The translations under genes were made by a program, and so were the position numbers. Shown here piece after piece: positions 16,210 through 24,761 of a DNA stretch of 64,000 bases. Positions within the stretch are counted from its first letter, which is position 1; the number at the start of each line of letters is the position of its first letter. The notes beneath the pieces are model-generated. The model worked only from the letters and a program-made list of their open reading frames with translations, searched no databases and was not told the DNA's origin. This DNA comes from Candidatus Auribacterota bacterium. GTDB lineage: Bacteria > Auribacterota > JAFGBW01 > JAFGJP01. The DNA lies in assembly GCA_023144635.1 (NCBI GenBank), contig JAGLFH010000049.1, forward strand, positions 1 to 64,000. Reading direction: 5' to 3'.

Positions 16210-16758
16210 ATGCAAAAACTAATAGCAAGAAAACCAATAAGATTAAAGAATTATGATTATTCTGAAAATGGTTATTATTTTATTACCGTATGTTCAAAAA
16301 AAAGAGAAAATATTTTTGCAGAAATAAAAAACGTAGTAGGGGCGGGCCTTGTGTCCGCCCGTGTAAATATAGGATTAACAAAAATTGGTAGCATCATAGA
16401 TACACAATGGAATAATATTTTTCATCAATATAATAATGTCAAATTAGATCAATATATCATCATGCCAAATCATATTCATGGAATAATAATAATTAATAAA
16501 AATAACGTTAACGAACGGGCGGACACAAGGCCCGCCCCTACTACGTCTGACGTTATCTGTTCATTTAAATCAAAATGTACAATGGCATATTTAAATTATT
16601 TAAAACAAAATAATACGTATATCCCTTTAACTATTTGGCAACGGTCTTTTTATGACCATATTATTCGAGATGACCGCACTCTTAACAAAATGAGGGAGTA
16701 TATTGAAAATAATCCTGAAAATTGGGAAAATGATGTTGATAATTTAATTAATCTATAA
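16210..16758 (+). CDS. REP-associated tyrosine transposase (RAYT, Y1/HUH family)
   Basis: RAYTs are single-copy relatives of IS200/IS605 TnpA that process REP palindromes. The HUH motif (MPNHIHG) and the catalytic tyrosine helix (MREYIENNPENW) are intact, and the N-terminal region (ENGYYFITVCSKKRENIF) is typical. The ATG at 16210 with a GGAAG site upstream is preferred over TTG at 16195. Unusually, two 32-bp inverted copies of a REP-like sequence are inserted in frame (16331-16362 and 16515-16546), encoding VVGAGLVSAR and ADTRPAPTTS. They lie on either side of the HUH motif and do not break the frame. Confidence 0.9.
   Translation: MQKLIARKPIRLKNYDYSENGYYFITVCSKKRENIFAEIKNVVGAGLVSARVNIGLTKIGSIIDTQWNNIFHQYNNVKLDQYIIMPNHIHGIIIINKNNVNERADTRPAPTTSDVICSFKSKCTMAYLNYLKQNNTYIPLTIWQRSFYDHIIRDDRTLNKMREYIENNPENWENDVDNLINL
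16331..16362 (+). repeat. REP-like arm inside the RAYT gene, left copy
   Basis: 32 bp beginning ACGTAGTAGGGGCGGGCC. It is the exact reverse complement of 16515-16546, so the pair can form a long hairpin with a 152-base loop. It is much more GC-rich than its surroundings, indicating a later insertion. Confidence 0.9.
16515..16546 (-). repeat. REP-like arm inside the RAYT gene, right copy
   Basis: The exact reverse complement of 16331-16362. It is read in frame as part of the transposase and lies after the HUH motif. Its GC content contrasts sharply with the AT-rich gene body. Confidence 0.9.
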
Positions 16759-16781
16759 GACCTTATTATGAAAGATGCTAT

Positions 16782-18266
16782 CTAGTATTCTTTGCGCATA
16801 TGCGAAGGAAGGATATTTAATTCTTTTCTATATTTAGCAACAGTTCTGCGGGCAATCATAATATTCTGTTCTTTTAAAAGATCAATAATTTCCTGATCAC
16901 TTAAAGGTTTTGATTTATTTTCATTATCAATAATGTCTTTTATTTTTTGCTTAATACTTCTTGAAGATGCATCCTCTCCGTTTTCTGTGCGAATACGAGA
17001 TGTGAAAAAATATTTTAACTGAAAAAGGCCGCGAGGTGTTTGTGCATACTTGTTTGCTACAGCGCGACTTACTGTAGATTCATGAGGATGTTTTTCTTCT
17101 CCGTTCTTATCCCTTATCAAAATAGCATCAGCAACTTCCTGCATAGTTAATGGTTTTAAATAAGCAATGCCATCATCAAAAAATCTTTTTTGCACCTTTA
17201 CTATTTGCTCTGTAATACGAAAAATAGTTTGCTGTCTTTGATAAATATTTTTTATAAGCCACATACCAGATTTAATTTTATCTTTTATGTATTCCTTTGT
17301 TTGTTGTGGAATGTCTTTGCTCTCAAGAAGTTGGGAATACGTTGTATTAATGCGTAAGTGAGGTATTCTGTCATCGTTAAGGACTATTTCATAACGACCT
17401 GTCTGATTGTTCTTCTCAACAAGAAGATCAGGAGTTATATATTGTGAATGCTCTTGGCTGAAAATGCGGCCTGGTTTAGGTTCAAGGGTAGCAATAAATT
17501 CTGCAGCTTTTTTAATATCATTAATACTTATTTTTAGTTTTCGCTTAATTTGCGGATATCGCTTTTTTGCCAAATCATCAAGATGGTTTTCAACAATCTT
17601 TCTTACAAATATATGATTATCCTCGACTCGCTCCATTTGAAGAAGGAGACATTCCTTTAGATCTCTTGCTCCAACCCCTAGGGGGTGAAATTTCTGTATA
17701 ATACTCAACACTCTATCCACAACACCTGTATCTATGTTGTTTTTTTCTGATGTTTCCTCCACGGTTGTTCTAAGGTAACCATTGTTATCAATATTTCCTA
17801 TTATATGTTCACCTAAGTTAATCTCTTTTGGATCAGTTATTGTCATTCGCAGTTGTTTTAGAAGATGATCATGTAAGGTTTCACCAACAGTGATTGAATT
17901 TTGAAAAAAACGTCTTTTTTCTTCATCTTCAGAAGTAAACTTTCTTATAGAATGGGTTTGATGATAGTAATCCCGCCATTCTTCATCAAGTTTTTTTAAT
18001 TTCTCAAATTCTTCCTTAAAGGTATCATTAGTTCCATCATCAGGTTCTTTTTTATCAACAGTCTGTGTTATATTTTCTATTGTTGTATCAATGGATCCTT
18101 CTTCTTTCTGGGTTTCTTCTAGAACCGGGTTAGTATTAAGTTCTTCTTGAACTGTTGCCCGAAGCTCCATTAAAGGAAGCTGAAGTATTTTAATAGCTTG
18201 CTGCATTTGTGGCGACATAACAAGCTGTTGTGACATTTTTAAAACCTGTTCTAATCTCAAAGCCAT
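16782..18266 (-). CDS. rpoN: RNA polymerase sigma-54 factor
   Basis: Sigma-54 directs RNA polymerase to -24/-12 promoters that need an enhancer-binding activator. Region I (LRLEQVLKMSQQLVMSPQMQ) and the C-terminal RpoN box (ARRTVAKYR) are both intact. The core-binding and helix-turn-helix regions lie between them. The 494-residue length is typical. No activator gene lies nearby, and no -24/-12 promoter was recognised by eye in the window. It converges on the RAYT gene with a 23-base gap. Confidence 0.97.
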   Translation of the reverse strand: MALRLEQVLKMSQQLVMSPQMQQAIKILQLPLMELRATVQEELNTNPVLEETQKEEGSIDTTIENITQTVDKKEPDDGTNDTFKEEFEKLKKLDEEWRDYYHQTHSIRKFTSEDEEKRRFFQNSITVGETLHDHLLKQLRMTITDPKEINLGEHIIGNIDNNGYLRTTVEETSEKNNIDTGVVDRVLSIIQKFHPLGVGARDLKECLLLQMERVEDNHIFVRKIVENHLDDLAKKRYPQIKRKLKISINDIKKAAEFIATLEPKPGRIFSQEHSQYITPDLLVEKNNQTGRYEIVLNDDRIPHLRINTTYSQLLESKDIPQQTKEYIKDKIKSGMWLIKNIYQRQQTIFRITEQIVKVQKRFFDDGIAYLKPLTMQEVADAILIRDKNGEEKHPHESTVSRAVANKYAQTPRGLFQLKYFFTSRIRTENGEDASSRSIKQKIKDIIDNENKSKPLSDQEIIDLLKEQNIMIARRTVAKYRKELNILPSHMRKEY

Positions 18267-18440
18267 AGATAAATTCCTTTCACGTTAGTATAGCATGTGC
18301 TTTTTACCAAGTCAACGCATGCAGGAATAAAGCAGTTAGAAATATTCAGGCTAGTTATATTGATGAAAAAACTTGCTTATTTATTATTTATTATATTTAA
18401 TAATTCTTACTGAATTAAGATAAACACTAAGGAGGTCATA

Positions 18441-18791
18441 ATGCCGCTTGTAAGAATAACAATGTCAAAAAAAGTGGATGAAGAAAAGAAACAAGAGATA
18501 ATGCAGGATTTGACAAAAAAGCTTTCTATGATCACTGGAAAACCTGAAAAGTATATGATGATGATTTTCGAACCTGAAAAAAATATACTATTTGGAAGTT
18601 CGAACACTCCGAGTGCTTTTTTAGAGATTAAAAGTATAGGTTCTTTAAATCCTGAGAATACTAAAAAAATTACAGAAGAATTTTGTGTGTATTTTGCATC
18701 AAATGCAGGTATTGATGAAGAGCGACTATATATAGAGTTTGAAGATGTAAAACCTGAAATGTGGGGATGGAATAGCAAAACATTCGGCTAA
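18441..18791 (+). CDS. MIF-type tautomerase
   Basis: The 116-residue length, the catalytic amino-terminal proline after Met (MPLVRITMSK) and the segments ITGKPEKYMMMIFEP and ERLYIEFEDVKPEMWGWN match the macrophage migration inhibitory factor / phenylpyruvate tautomerase family. Cellular substrate is unknown; bacterial members have keto-enol tautomerase activity. GGAGG lies just before the ATG. The stop codon abuts the third MITE-like repeat. Confidence 0.88.
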   Translation: MPLVRITMSKKVDEEKKQEIMQDLTKKLSMITGKPEKYMMMIFEPEKNILFGSSNTPSAFLEIKSIGSLNPENTKKITEEFCVYFASNAGIDEERLYIEFEDVKPEMWGWNSKTFG

Positions 18792-18792
18792 T

Positions 18793-19080
18793 CTGAATAT
18801 TTTATAAAAACAGCCGAAAGGGTTATATAACTTGTTTAAATAGAAGTAGATAAAGATGAAAAAATATTCAAAATTCTTGCTACACTTTGTCTCCATATGC
18901 ATTTATAAGGAACTATAATATTTATTTCGGTTGTTTTTACCAAAGGCGAATGGATTTTACCACATCTGCCTCGTTGTCAGTCATTCGTTACATTTGACTT
19001 GGATCCCGGATCAAAGTCCGGGATGACGACATTTCACGTTGCCTTGCATCTGCGGTAAACTTCATTTGTGAAATATTCAG
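18793..19080. repeat. MITE-like repeat, copy 3
   Basis: A 288-bp element with inverted ends CTGAATATTTTATA / TTGTGAAATATTCAG. An internal fold pairs TAAAAACAGCCGAAA (about 18803) with TTTCGGTTGTTTTTA (about 18926). The hairpin ATCCCGGA/TCCGGGAT is at 19003-19024. It is close in sequence to copy 1. The remaining 19081-19259 shows only the region upstream of the RnfB-like gene. Confidence 0.75.
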
Positions 19081-19259
19081 ACTAATATTCAAACTAGTCT
19101 GCTTATTGCATAGAGCTTTTAAATCTCAAGCAATTTGAGAAACCAATTTATTTAATGAATTAATAACTAATTAAGAAAAGAACCATATTTGTTTAAAGTT
19201 TTTTTAAAAAGTCTCTTTTATGATATATTTGTTTAATGAAAAAAAGGAAAGTAAGATAA

Positions 19260-20099
19260 ATGGAAAATGTGTTTGCAATTTTGTTACCGATCTTTACTGT
19301 TGCCGGATTAGGGTTGGTATTTGGCTTTGTTTTATCATTTGCATCAAAACGCTTTGCACCAGAAATAAATGAAACAGAGGAAAAACTATTTGAGCTTTTA
19401 CCGGGTGTAAATTGTGGTGCATGTGGTTATGCAGGATGTCAGGCATATGGAAAAGCAATTATAAAGAGTAAGGAAGAAATAAACAAATGCCCTGTCGGTG
19501 GCGATGAACTAGTTGGCAAAATAGCAAAGCTTATGGGAGTAGATGCATCTTCAGCATTAAAGCAATTTGCTGCTGTGCATTGTCAGGGAGGTAAAAATAC
19601 TTTTTCTAAAGCAGCTTATCTTGGTATTAACACATGTGCCGGTGAAGCACTGACAACACCAAATAGAGGTGCTTGTGAATGGGGCTGTCTTGGGTATGGT
19701 GATTGTGTCAAAGTATGCGATTTTGATGCAATACATATGAGTGAAGATGGTTATCCTGTTGTTGATATAGATAAATGTACAGCATGTGGTAAATGTGTTA
19801 AAGCATGTCCACGAGCAGTAATAACATTAATACCTAAAACACAAAAAATTTATCTTGGTTGCAGAAATCCTCAAAAAGGAAAAATAGTAAAGGATGTTTG
19901 TTCTCACGGATGTATTGGTTGCAGGATGTGCAGTCTTCCGAAATTTACTCCGTCAGGCAAAGTCAAAATGAAAGGCAATCTTCCCGAAATACCTTCTGAT
20001 TGGGATGATTATGAAATATCAGTGCAAAAATGTCCTGGTAAATGTTTTGTTGTTATGGAAGACATAAAAACCTTTTCTTATGAAACAGTATCTCCATGA
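19260..20099 (+). CDS. RnfB-like iron-sulfur protein
   Basis: The protein has an N-terminal membrane helix (about residues 5-28), the RnfB 4Fe-4S motif LLPGVNCGACGYAGCQAYG plus a downstream Cys, and two further ferredoxin-type clusters (CEWGCLGYGDCVKVC and CTACGKCVKACP). A late cysteine group (CSHGCIGCRMC) follows. In the Rnf complex RnfB passes electrons from ferredoxin to membrane partners. None of rnfA, C, D, E or G is nearby, so it may serve another redox partner. The stop overlaps the start of a DUF116 gene, suggesting a functional pair. Length 279 residues. Confidence 0.88.
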   Translation: MENVFAILLPIFTVAGLGLVFGFVLSFASKRFAPEINETEEKLFELLPGVNCGACGYAGCQAYGKAIIKSKEEINKCPVGGDELVGKIAKLMGVDASSALKQFAAVHCQGGKNTFSKAAYLGINTCAGEALTTPNRGACEWGCLGYGDCVKVCDFDAIHMSEDGYPVVDIDKCTACGKCVKACPRAVITLIPKTQKIYLGCRNPQKGKIVKDVCSHGCIGCRMCSLPKFTPSGKVKMKGNLPEIPSDWDDYEISVQKCPGKCFVVMEDIKTFSYETVSP

Positions 20100-20884
20100 A
20101 AAAAAAAGAAATAACAAAAACTGATGTATCCTCAAAAAGAGTTCTTGGTGATGAATGGAAAGATTGGAATCAAGAATTATTGGAAAAAGAAACTGAAGCG
20201 CCAGCAGGGCTTTTTATTAAAATAAGTGTGCTTTCCATGTTGGTATTTATTGCATTAGTATTCTTTATCTGGTTTATGATCAGTCCCAGGCTAAATAGCA
20301 TTAGCTTTTTTGTAGGAAGCAGTTTTAAATGGTCTACCGTAGCAATTGTTTTAATTTTTGTTATGTGGTCACTTATTATTATGTTAGAGATTCTTTTTTC
20401 TATTCATGTTCCTTTTATAGCAAAAACTCACGCATTGTTCATAAAGATCTATTTTACAATTGGAAAAGAAATAAGAAAGATACTGCATATTGATAGGGAT
20501 CTTTTCTGTAATTCATTCGTAAAAGTCTCAAATTATTTATTAGGTGAAATGAAAAATAGGAATTTAAGAAAAACAGTTGTACTGTTGCCGAGATGTTTAA
20601 AAAAAGAGGTCAGAGAAGAACTTATGCTTTCTTCAAAAGAAAAAGATGTTCCTGCATTTGTAGTAGGTGGCGGAGAACAGGCAAGACGTATAATTGAAAA
20701 GGAAAAACCTGATTCTGTAATAGCTGTTGCCTGCGAAAGAGATCTGGTTGCGGGAATAAATGATATTTCAGGAAAAATTGCGGTTATAGGAATACCTAAT
20801 AAAAGACCAGAAGGTCCGTGTACAAATACATCTGTAGATATGGAACAGTTCAAGAAAGCCCTAAAGGCTTTTAGTATATTATGA
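20096..20884 (+). CDS. DUF116 membrane protein
   Basis: Two strong membrane helices (about residues 43-65 and 80-105) precede a cytosolic DUF116 domain. Its conserved segments are visible: VVLLPRCLKKEV, VVGGGEQARRII, AVACERDLVAGI and IGIPNKRPEGPCTNTSV. The three conserved cysteines in these segments suggest a metal or redox centre. It overlaps the RnfB-like gene by four bases (ATGA) and the next gene by four bases. The family has no established function. Confidence 0.85.
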   Translation: MKKKEITKTDVSSKRVLGDEWKDWNQELLEKETEAPAGLFIKISVLSMLVFIALVFFIWFMISPRLNSISFFVGSSFKWSTVAIVLIFVMWSLIIMLEILFSIHVPFIAKTHALFIKIYFTIGKEIRKILHIDRDLFCNSFVKVSNYLLGEMKNRNLRKTVVLLPRCLKKEVREELMLSSKEKDVPAFVVGGGEQARRIIEKEKPDSVIAVACERDLVAGINDISGKIAVIGIPNKRPEGPCTNTSVDMEQFKKALKAFSIL

Positions 20885-22128
20885 AAATTAATAAAGAAAA
20901 AGTTCTTGCTCCTCTGCGATTGCAGAATATGAAATGTCATTGCTGTGCAAAGTTTATAGATGCAGTGTTCTTGCCGGACCTTAGCAGCAGGCTTTATTAT
21001 CCTAAAGAAAAAGAAGATGATCAGCATGTTGTGCTTTGGGAGTGGAAAAATACGGCTTTTCAGCATATAAATCCTTATTATTATGATCTTATTTATTGTC
21101 CTGAATGTTCTTTTACTGATTTTCGTGATGAATTCATGAATCCGGAGATAAATCACAGCAATAAAGTTAAAATCTTGCACGATGCTTTTTATGAAGAGAA
21201 ACAGAAAAAAGACAGTCTTTTAAATATTCTTTCAAAAAAAATAGTACCGGAGGAAATGAATTTTGAGAGAACAGTTTATTTGCATCTTTTAGCTATAATC
21301 ATACAGGAGCTTTTACCAGGGCCTGAACCTCAGGAAAATCCCAGAATGAGCCGTGACTGGAGAAAATTAGCGCGCCTTTATTTAAGAACAGCATGGTTAT
21401 TTCGTGAAAAAAATCCTGAAAAAGGTGGAAAAAAAATCCAGCAAGGTTATGTTTTTGAAGTACGGGGAGCAATTGATTCTGTACTAAAAAGTGTAACATC
21501 AATAAAATCAGACATTGAGCATGTTATTCATAATATGGAAAAACAGCAGAACTATGAAAAAGATAATAAATTATTTAAAAAAGATGTTTATCTTAATTAC
21601 CGTGCTAATCTACAAAGAATAATTAGCCTTTATAATCAATTAAAGACATCTTCTGTGAATCTTAAAAAAGTAAACGATAGCCATGTTCTATTATTAAAAA
21701 ACAAGACACCTATTGTTGGAGAAAAATTTTATTCTTTTAAAAATGAACTGATGGATCATACAAATGCCTGGCCGGATATTCCAACAAGTGAAGTTGATTG
21801 CCTTCAAAAAGCAGCAGTTCATTTTCATATGGCAGCAGATAATGACAGATATATTTCAGATATCGAGGGATTGAAATTACTTGAGTTTGCAATAAAATTG
21901 CTTCTCAGAGCTCAGCTTAAAGAAGATCTTGATAATCTTTTCAAAGTGTTCATGAAACGTTCATCAATAGTACGATCAGATTTTATGAAGAAGAAATCTT
22001 CAACACGATCTTTGGTAGATATTGAAATGTATGATGCAGAAATAAAAAAAGCTAATGCTATTATTCAGGAAATTTCATATTTGTACAAGGTGGGTAATAA
22101 AAATGAGCCAAAAGAAAAAAGTGAATAA
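20881..22128 (+). CDS. DUF2225-like protein
   Basis: A 415-residue soluble protein. The N-terminus has CxxC pairs (MKCHCC at about residues 18-23 and YCPECSF about 60 residues later), as in DUF2225. The middle and C-terminal parts are helical, lysine-rich and probably TPR-like; a conserved patch is MSRDWRKLARLYLRTAWLFR. It overlaps both neighbours by a few bases, so it is translationally coupled. Function unknown. Confidence 0.7.
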   Translation: MKINKEKVLAPLRLQNMKCHCCAKFIDAVFLPDLSSRLYYPKEKEDDQHVVLWEWKNTAFQHINPYYYDLIYCPECSFTDFRDEFMNPEINHSNKVKILHDAFYEEKQKKDSLLNILSKKIVPEEMNFERTVYLHLLAIIIQELLPGPEPQENPRMSRDWRKLARLYLRTAWLFREKNPEKGGKKIQQGYVFEVRGAIDSVLKSVTSIKSDIEHVIHNMEKQQNYEKDNKLFKKDVYLNYRANLQRIISLYNQLKTSSVNLKKVNDSHVLLLKNKTPIVGEKFYSFKNELMDHTNAWPDIPTSEVDCLQKAAVHFHMAADNDRYISDIEGLKLLEFAIKLLLRAQLKEDLDNLFKVFMKRSSIVRSDFMKKKSSTRSLVDIEMYDAEIKKANAIIQEISYLYKVGNKNEPKEKSE

Positions 22129-22519
22129 TAAGAAAAAAGAACAGGATCTTGAATTACTTGTAGGGCTAGCTAAACAAATTTGTAAAAATGCGTATGCACC
22201 CTATTCTAATTTTCATGTCGGTGCAGCGTTGCTTGGAAAAAACGGGAAAATATATACCGGAGTAAATGTAGAAAATGCATCCTATGGTCTTACAATTTGT
22301 GCAGAAAGATCTAGCTTGACTAAAGCCGTAAGCGAAAGTTGCAAAAAATTTATTGCAATCGCTATTTTTGAAAAAAAAAGAGGGCTCATCCTTCCTTGCG
22401 GTGCTTGTAGGCAGGTGCTAATGGAGTTTTCGCCTAGCCTTAAGATAGTAGTAAAAATCCAAAACAGATATGAGCTTTTATCTTTAGAAGAATTGTTGCC
22501 GAAGGCTTTTTCTTTATGA
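22103..22519 (+). CDS. cdd: Cytidine deaminase
   Basis: Deaminates cytidine and deoxycytidine to uridine forms. The zinc site is intact: CAERSSL (Cys and catalytic Glu) and PCGACRQVL; substrate residues are in NFHVGAALLG and VNVENASYG. The ATG at 22103 gives the expected N-terminus; an upstream ATG at 22055 would run back inside the previous gene. It overlaps deoB by four bases. The three genes cdd-deoB-punA form a nucleoside-salvage set. Confidence 0.96.
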   Translation: MSQKKKVNNKKKEQDLELLVGLAKQICKNAYAPYSNFHVGAALLGKNGKIYTGVNVENASYGLTICAERSSLTKAVSESCKKFIAIAIFEKKRGLILPCGACRQVLMEFSPSLKIVVKIQNRYELLSLEELLPKAFSL

Positions 22520-23703
22520 AAAAGAGGGCTATTATCATTGTTCTTGACGGATGCGGTATAGGTGCATCACCTGATGCAAAGGATTTTTCTGATACGGGTG
22601 CAGATACGTTAGGGCACATAGATAGTAAGATCAATGATTTTTCATTGCCTTTTTTTCAATCCTGCGGATTGGGATGTTTAAGAGAATTTAAACATGTTTT
22701 GTGTGAAATTACAGAAAAAACAAAAGCATTTGGAAAATGTGAAGAAAGATCTTTAGCAAAAGATACTATTATTGGACATTGGGAGATCACCGGACTTGTG
22801 ACACCTTTTTCTTTTCCTCTTTTTCCTGATGGATTCCCGATAGACTTTATTAAATCATTTGAAAATGCTGTTCAAAAAAAGGTTATAGGAAATAAAGCAG
22901 CAAGCGGCACAGAAATAATTAATGAGCTTGGGCGTGAACACCTTGAGACAAAAGCACTGATAGTTTATACTTCCGCAGATTCGGTATTACAGATAGCAGC
23001 ACATAAAAAAGTTATAAGTGTATCCGAACTTTATGATATTTGCCATAAGGCTAGAGAAATGCTTACCGGTTCCCTTGGTGTAGGGCGGGTTATTGCAAGA
23101 CCTTTTGAGGGCCGCGAGGGCAGCTTTGTTAGAACCCATGAAAGACGTGATTTTTCACTTCTTCCGCATGGAAAGACTTTGCTTGATATCATGGTCGAGA
23201 ATGGGCTAAAGACATTCGGCATAGGTAAAATACATGATATTTATGCAAATGTAGGTTTATCCGATTATATAAAGACAGTTGACAATTCAGATGGTCTTAA
23301 AAAAACACTTAAAGCAATAAAGGAAAAGAATAAGTTTGATCTTATTTATACAAACCTTGTAGATACAGATATGTTATATGGACACAGAAGAGATGAGCGT
23401 GGTTTTTATAATGCATTAAAAGAAATAGATGATTTTTTCCCTCAAATAATGGATGCTTTATTGCCTGAAGATATTTTGTTTATTACTGCAGATCATGGCT
23501 GTGATCCTTCTTTTTCAGGAACTGATCATACACGGGAATATGTTCCGCTATTTGTTCTTGGTAAAGAAGTACTTCAAAATGTTGATCTTGGAATACGGAG
23601 CAGCTTTGCAGATATTGGCAAGACAATAGCAGGATATTTTAAATTATCTTCGACATTGGATGGGAAGAGTTTTTTAAATAAAATAATTAAAATTAAAGCA
23701 TGA
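22516..23703 (+). CDS. deoB: Phosphopentomutase
   Basis: Interconverts (deoxy)ribose 1-phosphate and 5-phosphate. Alkaline-phosphatase-fold metal motifs are visible: VLDGCGIGASPDA at the N-terminus, DTIIGHWEITG (with the phosphorylated Thr region) and ADHGCDPSFSGTDHTREYVP. The 395-residue length is standard. It is coupled to cdd by an ATGA overlap and is followed 25 bases later by punA. Confidence 0.97.
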   Translation: MKKRAIIIVLDGCGIGASPDAKDFSDTGADTLGHIDSKINDFSLPFFQSCGLGCLREFKHVLCEITEKTKAFGKCEERSLAKDTIIGHWEITGLVTPFSFPLFPDGFPIDFIKSFENAVQKKVIGNKAASGTEIINELGREHLETKALIVYTSADSVLQIAAHKKVISVSELYDICHKAREMLTGSLGVGRVIARPFEGREGSFVRTHERRDFSLLPHGKTLLDIMVENGLKTFGIGKIHDIYANVGLSDYIKTVDNSDGLKKTLKAIKEKNKFDLIYTNLVDTDMLYGHRRDERGFYNALKEIDDFFPQIMDALLPEDILFITADHGCDPSFSGTDHTREYVPLFVLGKEVLQNVDLGIRSSFADIGKTIAGYFKLSSTLDGKSFLNKIIKIKA

Positions 23704-23728
23704 TATTCCATAAACTAAAGGAGATATT

Positions 23729-24538
23729 ATGATAATAAGTACAGCTAACATTAATAAAACCGTAGCAATATTAAAAAAATTGTGTTCAAAAAAAATTCCG
23801 GACGCATATATAATAACAGGATCCGGACAAAAAAATATATCATCCAAATTTAAAGAGATTTTCACAATATCTCTATCAAAGCTTCCGGGTTTTGCAAAAC
23901 CATCTGTAAAAGGACATGCGAGTGAACTAAAACTATGTCAATATAAGCAAAAGTGCTTTTTTGTTCAATCCGGACGTAGTCACCTGTATGAAAATAATAG
24001 TTTTGAAGATATATTATTTCCTATAGAAATAATAAAGAAATTAGGATTAAAAAAACTTCTTTTATTAAATGCTGCCGGAGCAGTTAATAAAAAATTGCGA
24101 ACAGGTGATATTGTAATTATAAAAGATCATATTAACCTCATGCTTAGAAACCCGCTTTTTGCTAATAAAAAGATAGATCAAAAAAATAGATTTTTATCAA
24201 TGCGTCCATGTTATGATCAGAGTTTTATCAAGTATATACAAAGAGAAAAAAAGGGTAAAACATCTTGGAAAACAGGTGTTTATGCAGGAGTCATTGGTCC
24301 TGTATATGAAACTAGGTCAGAGCTCAACATGCTTGATGGTATGGGGGCTGATGTTGTTGGAATGTCAACAGTCCAAGAAGCAATATATGCTAAATATTTG
24401 GGAATAGAAGTTTCTGCAGCTTCTATGATCACGAATGACAGATCTAATGCAGCTAATCATAATGAAGTTATTAAAGCGTCCATCATGGGAGAAAGGCAAT
24501 TAATAGAAGTCATAAAGAAATATATAATGTTCATTTAA
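23729..24538 (+). CDS. punA: Purine nucleoside phosphorylase (trimeric type)
   Basis: Cleaves purine nucleosides with phosphate to base and ribose 1-phosphate, the substrate of DeoB. The family motifs are present: ITGSGQ, FVQSGRSHLYE, NAAGAVN, VIIKDHINLM, GPVYETRSEL, GADVVGMSTVQEA and SMITNDRSNAANHNEV. Length 269 residues is typical. AAGGAG precedes the ATG. Confidence 0.95.
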   Translation: MIISTANINKTVAILKKLCSKKIPDAYIITGSGQKNISSKFKEIFTISLSKLPGFAKPSVKGHASELKLCQYKQKCFFVQSGRSHLYENNSFEDILFPIEIIKKLGLKKLLLLNAAGAVNKKLRTGDIVIIKDHINLMLRNPLFANKKIDQKNRFLSMRPCYDQSFIKYIQREKKGKTSWKTGVYAGVIGPVYETRSELNMLDGMGADVVGMSTVQEAIYAKYLGIEVSAASMITNDRSNAANHNEVIKASIMGERQLIEVIKKYIMFI

Positions 24539-24632
24539 ATATAAACTAAACCTGTAAAGTTTTTAGAATATAATAAACTTGTAACAGGAATGTTATGTTA
24601 TTTATGAGACTTGAGTAAATGTTTACTAAGAA

Positions 24633-24661
24633 TTGACAATCTATACTATTTAGGTTAAAAT
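24633..24661 (+). promoter_or_regulatory. Strong sigma-70 promoter for module A1-B1-C1
   Basis: TTGACA (24633-24638), a 17-base spacer and TAAAAT (24656-24661). The layout matches the promoter at 31203-31231 closely. The predicted start is near 24668, so the operator at 24722 lies about 55 bases downstream and would act as a roadblock. Confidence 0.85.
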
Positions 24662-24721
24662 ATATAAAAGTAGTATCAAAAAAATAAAATGCTTCGGTGC
24701 GCATATTTTTTTTGCCTTGAA

Positions 24722-24735
24722 TGCAACCGTTTGCA
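24722..24735. promoter_or_regulatory. LacI-type operator 1
   Basis: TGCAACCGTTTGCA, one of four sites that fit TGCAANCGNTTGCA. The central CG is typical of LacI/PurR/CcpA-family operators. It lies between the promoter and the first gene of module 1. Confidence 0.88.
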
Positions 24736-24761
24736 AAATAGTATGATACGGAGGAGTTTAT

